In this document: piece after piece, positions 54,774-63,632 of the stretch | Numbering within the stretch: the stretch's first letter is position 1 | Layout: each line of letters starts with the position of its first letter | Assembly (NCBI GenBank): GCA_965214625.1 | Contig: OZ243962.1 | Span: 186,001 to 250,000, forward strand | From: G965214625 sp965214625 | GTDB taxonomy: Bacteria > Pseudomonadota > Gammaproteobacteria > Arenicellales > Poriferihabitantaceae | Direction: 5' to 3' | DNA: 64,000 nucleotides | The notes under the pieces: model-generated | What the model saw: the letters and a program-made list of their open reading frames with translations, nothing else | Database searches by the model: none | Told to the model about the DNA's origin: nothing | Made by a program: the position numbers and the translations under genes

Positions 54774-55894
54774 CACAATGACAATTATTGTCGGGTGGGA
54801 AAATTATTTTATATCGGTATTGGCTTGTGCGGACGTTTCGCGCCCAGATTCAAACGCAATTTCCCGGTCTTAAAATCGCGACTCTGTTTTTTCACTTGAG
54901 TCTATTTTGTGGACTTCGATAATCAGACTGCGTGGGGTGATCATCTTGGTGAACAACCCGTGGCTTGGGTTTGCCGGTCGAAGGGCAGGATGCATAGTCG
55001 ATAGTTGTTGCAACTGCTCCGGATCAGTCTGCGATTCGATGCGGTCGGGGCTGCGATGGTAATGGCGCGTGTACTCGTTGCCATCATCTTCCCATGGTAT
55101 GTCCGGCCCAGGGTGCCGGTACTGCCGGCAAAGCCTGGCACGTGGCCGACAACTCCATCTGCACCGACACGCAGCCGGACCGCACACATTCGAGCGCCTC
55201 TGCCTCCTGTCTGCCCACCGTGACGGCGCTTTGACCGATACCACCGGTTCCGCGAACCAGCACCAGTTACGGTCCGGCATCCATTCGTCGCGCCCGCCCT
55301 TGGCGTGGCGATTCACGGCGGGTGCGGCGAGTGTGGAGTTGCCCGTAGCCCAAGTGCTTGCGGATGACGAAGCGCTCTTGGATTGGATTAAAACCCCTCC
55401 ATCTCATATAATCGAGTTAATTTGAAGTTAGAGTATGTCCGACAGAATCGACACGATAGAGATTTATGTTTCTTCTGTTTTTGAGTGGCCCAGTATCCTT
55501 TTGACCGCATCCAAAGCAGTCAGCAGAGGGGATTAAACCACATCGGCTCATGGCAACAACGACGCAACAAGACAACAGGGGAAACAAATCAACCCGGCAA
55601 ACCGGTTGGCTAGTGTTATCAGCACCGTGCCTGTCATGACTTTGAACCGTTGGCCGTGCAGTGACGAACCCACAGCATACGCCCTGTCAGCAAATAGTCC
55701 TTATGTGCAGACGGTGTACGGTGTCGAAACGAATACTGACAGGATAACGGGTTCATGCCTTCTAGCCTACAAGTACCGTACATCACGGTGTTGATCTTTT
55801 GCAGACAGTGTAACAATGGTTGCTCGGGTTGTCTTGTCTGGAACAAGACCGGATGGCCGACATTCAATATCGCTGAGCAGGCGGCGATGGTAAT
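54774..55894. other. 1.1-kb region without a recognisable gene
   Basis: The segment 54960-55330 looks richer in G+C than its surroundings. Long overlapping open frames are found on both strands (for example minus 54870-55316), but none has family motifs or convincing protein composition. It could be the remains of a transferred gene. 55330-55894 has no structure I recognise apart from the promoter zone of the outer-membrane gene. Confidence 0.4.
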
Positions 55895-57169
55895 ATGCTG
55901 ATTGCGTATCCACCCAGCCACGTGGCAATACGACTGTGGGGGCTGCTTTGGATGCTTTCGGGTGTCGTGTCTGCCAATACCGGCTTCACCGATCAGGTCG
56001 AGATTTCCGGCCGGTTTTCCATGGAAACCCGGCTGTATCCAGAGAGTGGCGAGCATTTCGGACAGCGCTCATATGCAGGCGGTCTCTCCATGGAACAAAC
56101 GGCCTATATGGAAGATGATGCGGGCCGGAGCATGACGCTGACTCTTTTTTCTCGATACGATGCCGGTGATTCCAACCGCACACACATCGATCTCCGGGAA
56201 GCCTATTATCTCATATATGGTGATGTCGGTAACAGCGAATGGGAAGTACGTCTAGGCATTGATCGTGTCTATTGGGGTGTCGTCGAATCACGTCCCCTCG
56301 TTGACATCATCAACCAGACGGATCTTGTTGAACATCCAAACGAAAAAACCAAATTGGGCCAGCCAATGGCCCATGTCACTTGGTCGGGTGACTGGGGTGC
56401 ACTCGAGTTGTTTGGTGTGACGTGGCACCGCCCGCGCATTTATCCCGGTCGACATGGTCGATTGCGCCCTGAGCTTGTGGTTGACCATGATCAGGCCGTC
56501 TACGAATCGGCAGCGAAACAGTGGCATGTGGATCTCGCCGGTCGCTACAGTAGTCGATTCGGACCACTTGATGTCGGGGTCAGCCTCTTCGACGGGACAA
56601 GTCGAGAGCCCACACTGCGACCCGTGCTGATCGACTCCGAGTTCATCCTGGTACCCTATTACGAGCAGATTCGCCAATTTGGACTGGATGCGCAGCTGAC
56701 CACCGACTCCTGGCTTCTCAAGCTGGAAGCCATCCATCGCACTGGCGCGCAAAACCGCCGTTTGACTCGAGACTTGAATTACGAAGAAGAGGCTTATATC
56801 GCAACCGTTGCTGGTGTTGAATATACATTCAATGCCGTTGGGGGATCGAATTCTGACCTGAGCCTACTTGCCGAGTGGACATACGACGGACGAGGACAAT
56901 GGGCACCCAACGTATTTGAGAATGATGTGTTTCTTGCCGCACGTCTCGGATTGAACGACGAGCAGAGCACCGAATTGACCATCAGTATTTTTGACTCCCT
57001 CGAAAATAGCAGTCGAGTACTCGGTGCGGAACTCAAGCGAAGACTCACAGATCACTGGTTCTTGCATTTGGAGATGTCAGCCTATTTGAATGTTAACGAC
57101 ACAAATGACACCATGTACCCGGTACGGCGAGACAGCTTTATCAGAATGAATCTGGACTACAATTTCTAA
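55895..57169 (+). CDS. putative outer-membrane beta-barrel protein
   Basis: 424 residues. Short hydrophobic N-terminal segment ending VVSANTG, compatible with a signal peptide (cleavage near residue 27). The rest is a repeating series of amphipathic strands with aromatic ends (e.g. MTLTLFSRYDAG, WEVRLGIDRVYWG, HVDLAGRYSS, WLLKLEAIHRTG, LSLLAEWTYDGRG) and a terminal Phe in the last residues LDYNF, the signature of Omp85-inserted barrels. No family name is recognised. It opens a run with a LolA-like protein and an MMPL exporter, so an outer-membrane exit role is plausible. Confidence 0.7.
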   Translation: MLIAYPPSHVAIRLWGLLWMLSGVVSANTGFTDQVEISGRFSMETRLYPESGEHFGQRSYAGGLSMEQTAYMEDDAGRSMTLTLFSRYDAGDSNRTHIDLREAYYLIYGDVGNSEWEVRLGIDRVYWGVVESRPLVDIINQTDLVEHPNEKTKLGQPMAHVTWSGDWGALELFGVTWHRPRIYPGRHGRLRPELVVDHDQAVYESAAKQWHVDLAGRYSSRFGPLDVGVSLFDGTSREPTLRPVLIDSEFILVPYYEQIRQFGLDAQLTTDSWLLKLEAIHRTGAQNRRLTRDLNYEEEAYIATVAGVEYTFNAVGGSNSDLSLLAEWTYDGRGQWAPNVFENDVFLAARLGLNDEQSTELTISIFDSLENSSRVLGAELKRRLTDHWFLHLEMSAYLNVNDTNDTMYPVRRDSFIRMNLDYNF

Positions 57170-57407
57170 ACCATACTGGCAAACGAAAGTCCCAAGCCTT
57201 GTTTCCATTTGAAATTGACCTCACCACACTAACCGTAATCAGGATGATTTCGTGACCAAGACAGCAATCGTGTTATAATGTATGTACTGTTGACCCAGTT
57301 CCGGACGGCAACGCATGAAATCATGAGACGCTCCAGCAGTTGCTTCAGTGTCGTCATGAATTGCTGTATTGCCTCGCTCTATGCATAACCGTCAACTAGG
57401 GAAGAAA

Positions 57408-58226
57408 ATGTTTCGTCTCACTCTCCTTCAGATACCGCTTGTCGCATTCGGGGTTTCTCTTGTCCTGTTTTACGGGGGCATCGATCTTATTGCCGTTCAC
57501 GCCAATGATCCCGAGGAAATGGGGCATCAGATCGCAACCGAAGCTCGTGAGCGTCAGAAAGGTTTCGGTGATTTCACCGCCAAGCTTGACATGATATTGC
57601 GTAACAAACGCGGACAGGAAAGTCGACGCGAGGTTCGTCTGAAGGTGATTGAAGTGGAGGGGGACGGTGATCGAACCATATTCGTGTTCGACCGTCCGCA
57701 TGACGTCAAGGGGACTGCGTTTCTCGTCCACTCCCATAAGGATAAGCCCGACCAGCAATGGCTCTATCTTCCCGCATTGAAACGGGTCAAGAGCATTAGT
57801 TCATCGAAACAATCGGGTTCCTTCATGGGCAGCGAATTTTCCTACGAGGACATGGGTGCTGTCGAGGTGGAAAAGTATACTCACCGGCACCTCGGCGAAG
57901 AGTCTTGTGGCGATCTCGAATGCATTGTGCTGGAGCGCATCCCGACCAGCAAAGACTCCGGATACTCCCGCCAGTTAGTGTGGCTTGACCGAGAAGAACT
58001 GCGCACCATACAGATCAAATTCTTTGACCGTAGGGATGAGCATTTCAAGACGATGGTAGTAGAAGAGTACGAGAAATATCTTAACCAATATTGGCGAAGT
58101 GGCAAGGTGACGATGACAAACACTCTCACTGGAAAAAGCACCATACTTCTTTGGTCAAACTATGAGTTCACTACTGGCCTGGATGCCGGTGACTTTACTC
58201 GGACGGCACTGAAACGAATAAGGTAA
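57408..58226 (+). CDS. LolA-like outer-membrane lipoprotein-sorting family protein
   Basis: 272 residues. Start ATG 57408 is set by AGGGA at 57398-57402, five bases upstream; the frame also reaches 57369. The N-terminal hydrophobic segment MFRLTLLQIPLVAFGVSLVLF is signal-like. The mature part follows the pattern of the LolA-like family (pfam17131): FVFDRPHDVKGTAFLVHSHKDK, QWLYLPALKRVKSISSSKQSGSFMGSEFSYEDM, LVWLDREELRTIQIKFFD. Such proteins are often encoded beside MMPL/RND exporters and are thought to shuttle lipid between membranes. Fits the layout here. Confidence 0.83.
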   Translation: MFRLTLLQIPLVAFGVSLVLFYGGIDLIAVHANDPEEMGHQIATEARERQKGFGDFTAKLDMILRNKRGQESRREVRLKVIEVEGDGDRTIFVFDRPHDVKGTAFLVHSHKDKPDQQWLYLPALKRVKSISSSKQSGSFMGSEFSYEDMGAVEVEKYTHRHLGEESCGDLECIVLERIPTSKDSGYSRQLVWLDREELRTIQIKFFDRRDEHFKTMVVEEYEKYLNQYWRSGKVTMTNTLTGKSTILLWSNYEFTTGLDAGDFTRTALKRIR

Positions 58227-58317
58227 CGCTCTGGACACCCGAAACGCTTTAGTGACTCGGCCAATAGCACGCTGAACGGATCATTCAACTGTCAGAACCA
58301 TGCAGAGATTTTGATGC

Positions 58318-58596
58318 GGACTGTGGCCGATACGGAATGCCCTGGAGTATGCAAAACAGGAGGCACACCGGGTTATTAATCCAGTTCTGACGATATCCAG
58401 ATGGGATGTCCCATTAGCACAAATGGGTATAAAAATTGCGCTTGCCGAACCCGGTTTCAATAGTCAGGTTGCCTCTGACGCAGTGGTCTGCCGTTGTCAT
58501 GACGTCAAGGCCCGGACCAGGGAACTGTTGCTCTTTGCTGATGACAGTCTGACGATCCCATCATGGGATCCGATAGCCATGCCAAGGGACAGTTGA
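58318..58596 (+). pseudogene. gene remnant before the MMPL gene
   Basis: No ATG, but an open frame of about 92 codons ending TGA at 58594 reads as ordinary protein (NALEYAKQEAHRVIN, RWDVPLAQMGIKIALAEPGF, RTRELLLFADDSLTIPSWDP). The upstream part is missing. Family not recognised. This accounts for part of the 650-base gap between the LolA-like and MMPL genes. Confidence 0.35.
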
Positions 58597-58877
58597 TGGT
58601 AAACTGTGCAAAGACCACCGCGTTGTGTTCGTCGCGGAGGTAAAGCGAACAATTCATTTGCTAACAACAGTCATTCAAACAGCACATGGCCGAGGCAAGA
58701 CAAGACGGGGGGTCTGTACAGCACTCTTGGATTACCCCCTATTACCGAAGGATTTCCCTCTGTATGCACGGGGCGTTTCGATGAAGTCCGTCCTTGGCAT
58801 CGCTTCGGACGGGTCATGTCGTCAGTTCTTGAAAGTCGATGGCCTCGCTGAAATATCCAACGGGTGCGTTTTGCACC

Positions 58878-61184
58878 ATGATATCTAAATTCAAATCCGA
58901 TTTTTTCGGCCTGGTTGTGGGACGGCCCTTGCGGACGATAGCCATCGCTTTCATCGTGATCGCAGTTCTCACCGCGGGAGTGCAACACCTGATTATCGTC
59001 AATGTGGATATCCGAAATCACTTCAGTGAAAATGATCCACATTTGGTTAAGCTGGACAATTTCGAAGAACTTTACGCCTTGTCCGACGGCGTGCTCGTCG
59101 TTGTCGCTCCATCAAACGGCACCATTTTCACGCATGAGGCACTCAGTGCGATTGAGCAACTAACGAAAGTATTGTGGCAAACGCCCTATTCTACACGTAT
59201 TGATTCGATAACCAACTATTCGCATACTGAAGGGAAAGACGACACCCTAATAGTCAAACCGTTGGTCGACGATGCTGGGTTACTTGACAATGGCAAAATC
59301 GACCGGATTCGAGCGATTGCGCTCACCACACAGGAGACAGTCGGCCGTTTTGTCTCTCGTGACGGTCATCTGGCCGGGTTGGTCGTAAGTCTGGCACTTC
59401 CCGATGAGGCACGAGAACAGGCAAAAAATGAAGTGGTCGACACTCTCTACGATCTCGTCAACAAGCAGCGCGCTGTGCATCCTGATATTCAATACCATAT
59501 CTATGGTGAACTGTTGTTGGACCGAGCAGTGCGTGATGCACTGAAAGAAGATATGTCCATTCTCGCACCGATTGCGTTTGCTATGATGGCGCTGGTAGCC
59601 ATTTTCTTACTTCGTTCGGCTTGGAGCGTTTGTGGAATTTTTATAATGTTAGTTGCAGTGATGGCATCGAGTTTCGGATTTGCTGGCTGGTCCGGTTTGA
59701 AATTTTATGCAGAGAGCGGTGCCACACCATTCGTCCTGATGGCAATTGCCGTCGCACACTCCATCCATTTGATTCAAGGAATGACAAATGGGATGCTCCT
59801 TGGAATGGAGCGCACGGCCGCTATTGTTCATTCCCTGCAAACCAATGCCCGCCCAATTTTTCTCACTTCGGTCACGACCGCGATCGGTTTTCTGAGTCTG
59901 AATTTTTCGGAAATGCCTCCTTTTCGGGTTATGGGAAATATCGTTGCATTTGGCGCCATGTGTGCATTTGCCTGTTCGATCACGCTCTTGCCTGCATTGT
60001 TGTCAATGATGCCAATACGGGCACCGTCTAAACAAAAATTCGGCGTGGAGTTTTTCGATCGTTTGGGTAATTTTGTTGTTTCCAACAGTATTCGATTGCT
60101 TTGGATTTTCGCAATCCTGTCACTCGTGAGTGTAATCGGGGTCTTGAGAATCGAATTAAATGATAACAATGTCAAACTGCTTAACGATAGCTACGAGTTA
60201 CGCCGGTCTGCGGATTTCATCAACGACAACTTTTCCGGGCTGGATTACTTTGAGTATTCACTGAGTTCCGGGCGCGAAGGAGGAATCACTGACACAAAGT
60301 ACCTGCATCAGGTCGATTTATTTGCTGAATGGCTTCGCACACAACCCGAAGTCGCCCATGTCACCTCGATTGCCGATATCATGAAGCGGCTAAATCATAA
60401 TCTGCACGGTGATACGGCCGGTTTCTATACCCTTCCTGATAACTCTGACCTTGCAGCACAGTATCTGTTTCTTTATGAACTCTCTCTCCCGGTTGGACTC
60501 GATTTGAACAATCTCATCACCTTTGACCGTTCGGCAACTCGTATGACAGTTGTGATCGAAGGCATGTCGGCCAAGGAGCAAATCGAATTAGACCATCGAG
60601 CTTTAGCCTGGTTGCAGAAAAACGCACCGCAAATGCAAACCGGAGCAACCGGCGTTATCATTGTCGGCGCTTACTCGGTGATGAGGAACATTGTGAAGAT
60701 GTTAATCGGCACCTTCATTGCAATGTCCATTGTCTCTCTGCTTTTGATTTTGGAATTTAGAAGCCTACGTTTGGGGTTGCTGAGTTTGGTGCCTAATTTT
60801 CTGCCGGCAATCATAGCGATGGGGGCTTGGGGTTATATCGTGGGAACCGTGAGTATTGCGGCCTCGATTGTTACCGCCATAGCATTTGGTATCGTCGTGG
60901 ATGATACCATCCATCTGTTGTCCAAATACCGGAGATCACGTGCAGAGGGCAAATCACCTGCAGAGGCAATCGTGCCAACTTTCAAGCTGGTTGGCAGGCC
61001 GTTGCTAACCACAACATTTATTTTTGCACTGGGATTTTTGGTCTTTGGCATATCAGGACTATCAACCAATCAGACACTCGGTTTGCTGGTGGGACTGATG
61101 GTTATCATTGCACTAGTGGCGGATTTTCTATTGTTTCCACCGCTACTTATGGCTCTCGATAAAGCAAAATACCACGTAAAGTAG
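58878..61184 (+). CDS. MMPL/RND-family exporter
   Basis: About 768 residues. Twelve transmembrane helices in two halves separated by soluble loops: helix 1 at residues 20-40, then a periplasmic domain, helices 2-6, a second periplasmic domain and helices 7-12. GIVVDDTIHLLSKYRR is the family-typical segment between helices 10 and 11, and LLTTTFIFALGFLVFG plus TLGLLVGLMVIIALVADFLLFPPLLM close the protein. The family exports lipids, siderophores or hopanoid-type hydrophobic compounds by proton motive force. ATG 58839 is an alternative start adding 13 residues. Co-directional with the LolA-like gene. Confidence 0.88.
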   Translation: MISKFKSDFFGLVVGRPLRTIAIAFIVIAVLTAGVQHLIIVNVDIRNHFSENDPHLVKLDNFEELYALSDGVLVVVAPSNGTIFTHEALSAIEQLTKVLWQTPYSTRIDSITNYSHTEGKDDTLIVKPLVDDAGLLDNGKIDRIRAIALTTQETVGRFVSRDGHLAGLVVSLALPDEAREQAKNEVVDTLYDLVNKQRAVHPDIQYHIYGELLLDRAVRDALKEDMSILAPIAFAMMALVAIFLLRSAWSVCGIFIMLVAVMASSFGFAGWSGLKFYAESGATPFVLMAIAVAHSIHLIQGMTNGMLLGMERTAAIVHSLQTNARPIFLTSVTTAIGFLSLNFSEMPPFRVMGNIVAFGAMCAFACSITLLPALLSMMPIRAPSKQKFGVEFFDRLGNFVVSNSIRLLWIFAILSLVSVIGVLRIELNDNNVKLLNDSYELRRSADFINDNFSGLDYFEYSLSSGREGGITDTKYLHQVDLFAEWLRTQPEVAHVTSIADIMKRLNHNLHGDTAGFYTLPDNSDLAAQYLFLYELSLPVGLDLNNLITFDRSATRMTVVIEGMSAKEQIELDHRALAWLQKNAPQMQTGATGVIIVGAYSVMRNIVKMLIGTFIAMSIVSLLLILEFRSLRLGLLSLVPNFLPAIIAMGAWGYIVGTVSIAASIVTAIAFGIVVDDTIHLLSKYRRSRAEGKSPAEAIVPTFKLVGRPLLTTTFIFALGFLVFGISGLSTNQTLGLLVGLMVIIALVADFLLFPPLLMALDKAKYHVK

Positions 61185-61500
61185 CGAACTGGCGCACCTA
61201 CCTTAGGATCCGGTGGCTTGGTGTAGGATTCGCACCCACCGGGAAAACGCGCCTTTCCATCGGCGCACTGCCAAGTTGGGTTAGGCCTCTGCGTCAATCA
61301 GGATGAGACGGGGGATGAGACCAAGCCGGAGTGCCGGGCCGCCACCTCAAAAAATTCTCCGGGGCCTTTTGGCAGATTCGTCCAGTCAGGCGTGGTGCTC
61401 CGTGAAACACGAAACCGGGTTTCTTCACGTGTGACAACCAAACCCTTCCTTGCAACTCCGCATCTGTCTTGCCAGTCAGACCTACAGCAGGACAAATCCT
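61185..61500. other. convergent intergenic with hairpin
   Basis: About 315 bases between the MMPL and GPP34-P450 stops. CCGGTGG (61210-61216) / CCACCGG (61236-61242) forms a seven-pair stem around a 19-base loop, without a T-run; possibly a bidirectional transcription barrier. No gene seen. Confidence 0.4.
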
Positions 61501-63519
61501 TCAAGTCGGCAACTCGCGCAACTGATTTGCGATGCGCAGTTTAAGTTTCTTGGTAACTGACAGTCCTGGTAAAGGGTTAATCTTGAGTGGATAGTCTATG
61601 GGCAACGGCTCGAACTCGAAATGATATGCAATATTCAACACGGTAACCACTAACTGAAAATTCACCCATGCCTGCCCCATACACCTGTGGGTATCCAGCC
61701 CAAATGGAGCGTATCCAGGGCCCCTATGTTCTTTGCGCAACGGCAGATAACGGTCAATGTCAAATTTGTAAGGGTCTGGAAAACTATCACTCATATAATG
61801 TGCCGCAGTTTGTACGATGTACAAGCGTTCTCCAGGTCGCAGTGAATAATTCTCCACAGTGCAAGAATTCGCCACATTACGAATCATCATCGAGATAATC
61901 GGATACATTCGCAAGCACTCCTTGAGGAAGCGATGTGTAGTGTCGCATTTGTCCGGCGAAAATTTGTTGCCTTCTAAATAGCCGCTATTGAAAACTTCGT
62001 TTGCTTCCTCGCGAATTCTCGCAGCAAGTTCTGGTCGCCTAGCCATTTCAAAAAGCGCGAATCCTAAACTATCCCCGAGATAAACACTTTGAAACACGGG
62101 TATCACCGCTAACATGAATGGCAGGTTTTGTTCTGGCATAAATTGTGGGTCGCTGCCGTGTATAGCAATCAGTTCGTCTCCCAGTCCATGGATAGCCCCT
62201 TCTCGCTGAGAAGGAATATGATTTTGTTCGATGCGTTGCAAGAGTTTATCGTAAAGCCGAAAACGACGTTTCATGGCAGGAGTGCGTGCCAAGAATTTTG
62301 GCAGGAAGTCACCGACGTAACAGATGATTGCTCTTTCATTCCAGCTAGCCAACTCTTCAAATATATCTTGTGCGTCCGTACTGAGAAGCATATGAAACAT
62401 TTGCAAATTAATCATTAATCGGGTATCTCGCTGTACGTCCAGTTCCGAACCGGCTTGCCAGTTCTGAGTGGTCATGAATTGTCGACTCAGTCGGCATATG
62501 TCATCCAGTCTTTCATGGATTTTTTCTGTCGAGTAGATTTTCGCCATCAGCTTGCGGAATTGGAAATGGTAGGCACCATCTAATGACGGGAACAAACTGT
62601 TTGCTCCACAAACCTTTTCCACTTCGCGGAAAAATTGCCCGGACGTCAGCACTCTGCGAGCATTTCGGGATACCCATTTATTGATATTGGGTCCAGCTAG
62701 AAATGTTCGCGTTTCTTGAAACGGTAGGCCGATTTGAAAGACCGGACCATATTGGTCGGCGAGATTCCCAAAGAATGCCGGAAGATTACCGTCCCACAAA
62801 TGTCGATTTGAAAGCATACTTTTGAGAGGAACCCTCGGAATTTTCTTTGTGAGGAGTGATTGTCGCAACCTCGGTGTAACGATGGTTTGCCTAACGGCAG
62901 TAGAAATTTCCCGATTGATCAGTTCCAGATTGCAAATCCACTCAATACGTCTTTCGTTTTCCTCATCGAGTTCGAAAATTAGAGGCAGAATATTGCACGC
63001 GTTCAAAAGACCGACAATGAAGGAATCCTCCGGGTTGGGAATCGTATCGGTGAAAATCAGTTCTCGAACACGTGCTTTGATATAGAGGTCTTCTCTTTCG
63101 CCCTTGACAGATTCTTTCAATCCCCCATGCCGAATGGATTCGTCGATAGAGTAAAACTCGCCTTCATGGAGCTTCAGAACGCCCAAATCAACTAAAGACT
63201 TCAAGGTATCGTCGATAATGGTGTTCGAATGGACAGCAAGCCGTTCTATCCAATAACGCACCGATTCGTGCGAATTCGAATGTGATGCGATTGTCTCCAA
63301 GCATAGATCCAGAATGGGATTATCCGTTTTGGTGGAGTTGAGAAGAATAAGTGATTTTTCGTCCGTATCAATGCGTGACTGCAAGGCAAGATCTCCCAGA
63401 ACCACGCCGACGACAGCACAGTTCAAATTCCAGCCATCCAATTGGTAGAAGTAGCCGGTCTTCTCGTTGAGAATCACCAAAAGGAACTCTTGCAGAATAT
63501 GCAAAGAACGATCCGTCAT
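61501..63519 (-). CDS. GPP34-domain/cytochrome P450 fusion protein
   Basis: 672 residues. Residues about 5-205 follow the GPP34 (GOLPH3/Vps74-like) pattern: LHILQEFLLVILNEKTGYFY, AVVGVVLGDLALQSRID, NPILDLCLETI, WIERLAVHSNTIIDDTLKSLVDLGVL and a C-terminal NPEDSFIVGLLNACNILPLIF. From about 225 to the end is a P450: FGNLADQYGPVFQIGLP, ExxR is E534-CL-R537, FDIDRYLP, and the heme loop FGLDTHRCMG with Cys613. The I-helix (about 470-485, AVIPVFQSVYLGD) lacks the A/G-G-x-D/E-T pair. GPP34 binds phosphoinositides in eukaryotes; the bacterial role is open. Convergent to the MMPL gene. Confidence 0.83.
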   Translation of the reverse strand: MTDRSLHILQEFLLVILNEKTGYFYQLDGWNLNCAVVGVVLGDLALQSRIDTDEKSLILLNSTKTDNPILDLCLETIASHSNSHESVRYWIERLAVHSNTIIDDTLKSLVDLGVLKLHEGEFYSIDESIRHGGLKESVKGEREDLYIKARVRELIFTDTIPNPEDSFIVGLLNACNILPLIFELDEENERRIEWICNLELINREISTAVRQTIVTPRLRQSLLTKKIPRVPLKSMLSNRHLWDGNLPAFFGNLADQYGPVFQIGLPFQETRTFLAGPNINKWVSRNARRVLTSGQFFREVEKVCGANSLFPSLDGAYHFQFRKLMAKIYSTEKIHERLDDICRLSRQFMTTQNWQAGSELDVQRDTRLMINLQMFHMLLSTDAQDIFEELASWNERAIICYVGDFLPKFLARTPAMKRRFRLYDKLLQRIEQNHIPSQREGAIHGLGDELIAIHGSDPQFMPEQNLPFMLAVIPVFQSVYLGDSLGFALFEMARRPELAARIREEANEVFNSGYLEGNKFSPDKCDTTHRFLKECLRMYPIISMMIRNVANSCTVENYSLRPGERLYIVQTAAHYMSDSFPDPYKFDIDRYLPLRKEHRGPGYAPFGLDTHRCMGQAWVNFQLVVTVLNIAYHFEFEPLPIDYPLKINPLPGLSVTKKLKLRIANQLRELPT

Positions 63520-63588
63520 AATGTCTACGACAACTCCACTTGAAGGTTACATCAGTAACATTAAGTTTAGTCGGGTGTTCGAAATCGT

Positions 63589-63632
63589 GTCAACACAATT
63601 CTGTAATGTTGTCAACGCAATTCTTAAATGTG
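63589..63632. repeat. two abutting 22-bp direct repeats upstream of the GPP34-P450 gene
   Basis: GTCAACACAATTCTGTAATG (start of copy 1, 63589-63610) and GTCAACGCAATTCTTAAATG (start of copy 2, 63611-63632) agree at 18 of 22 positions with no gap between them. They lie 70-113 bases before the start codon of the leftward gene, and the 22-base period equals two helical turns. Tandem binding sites for a regulator are a natural reading. Confidence 0.6.
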
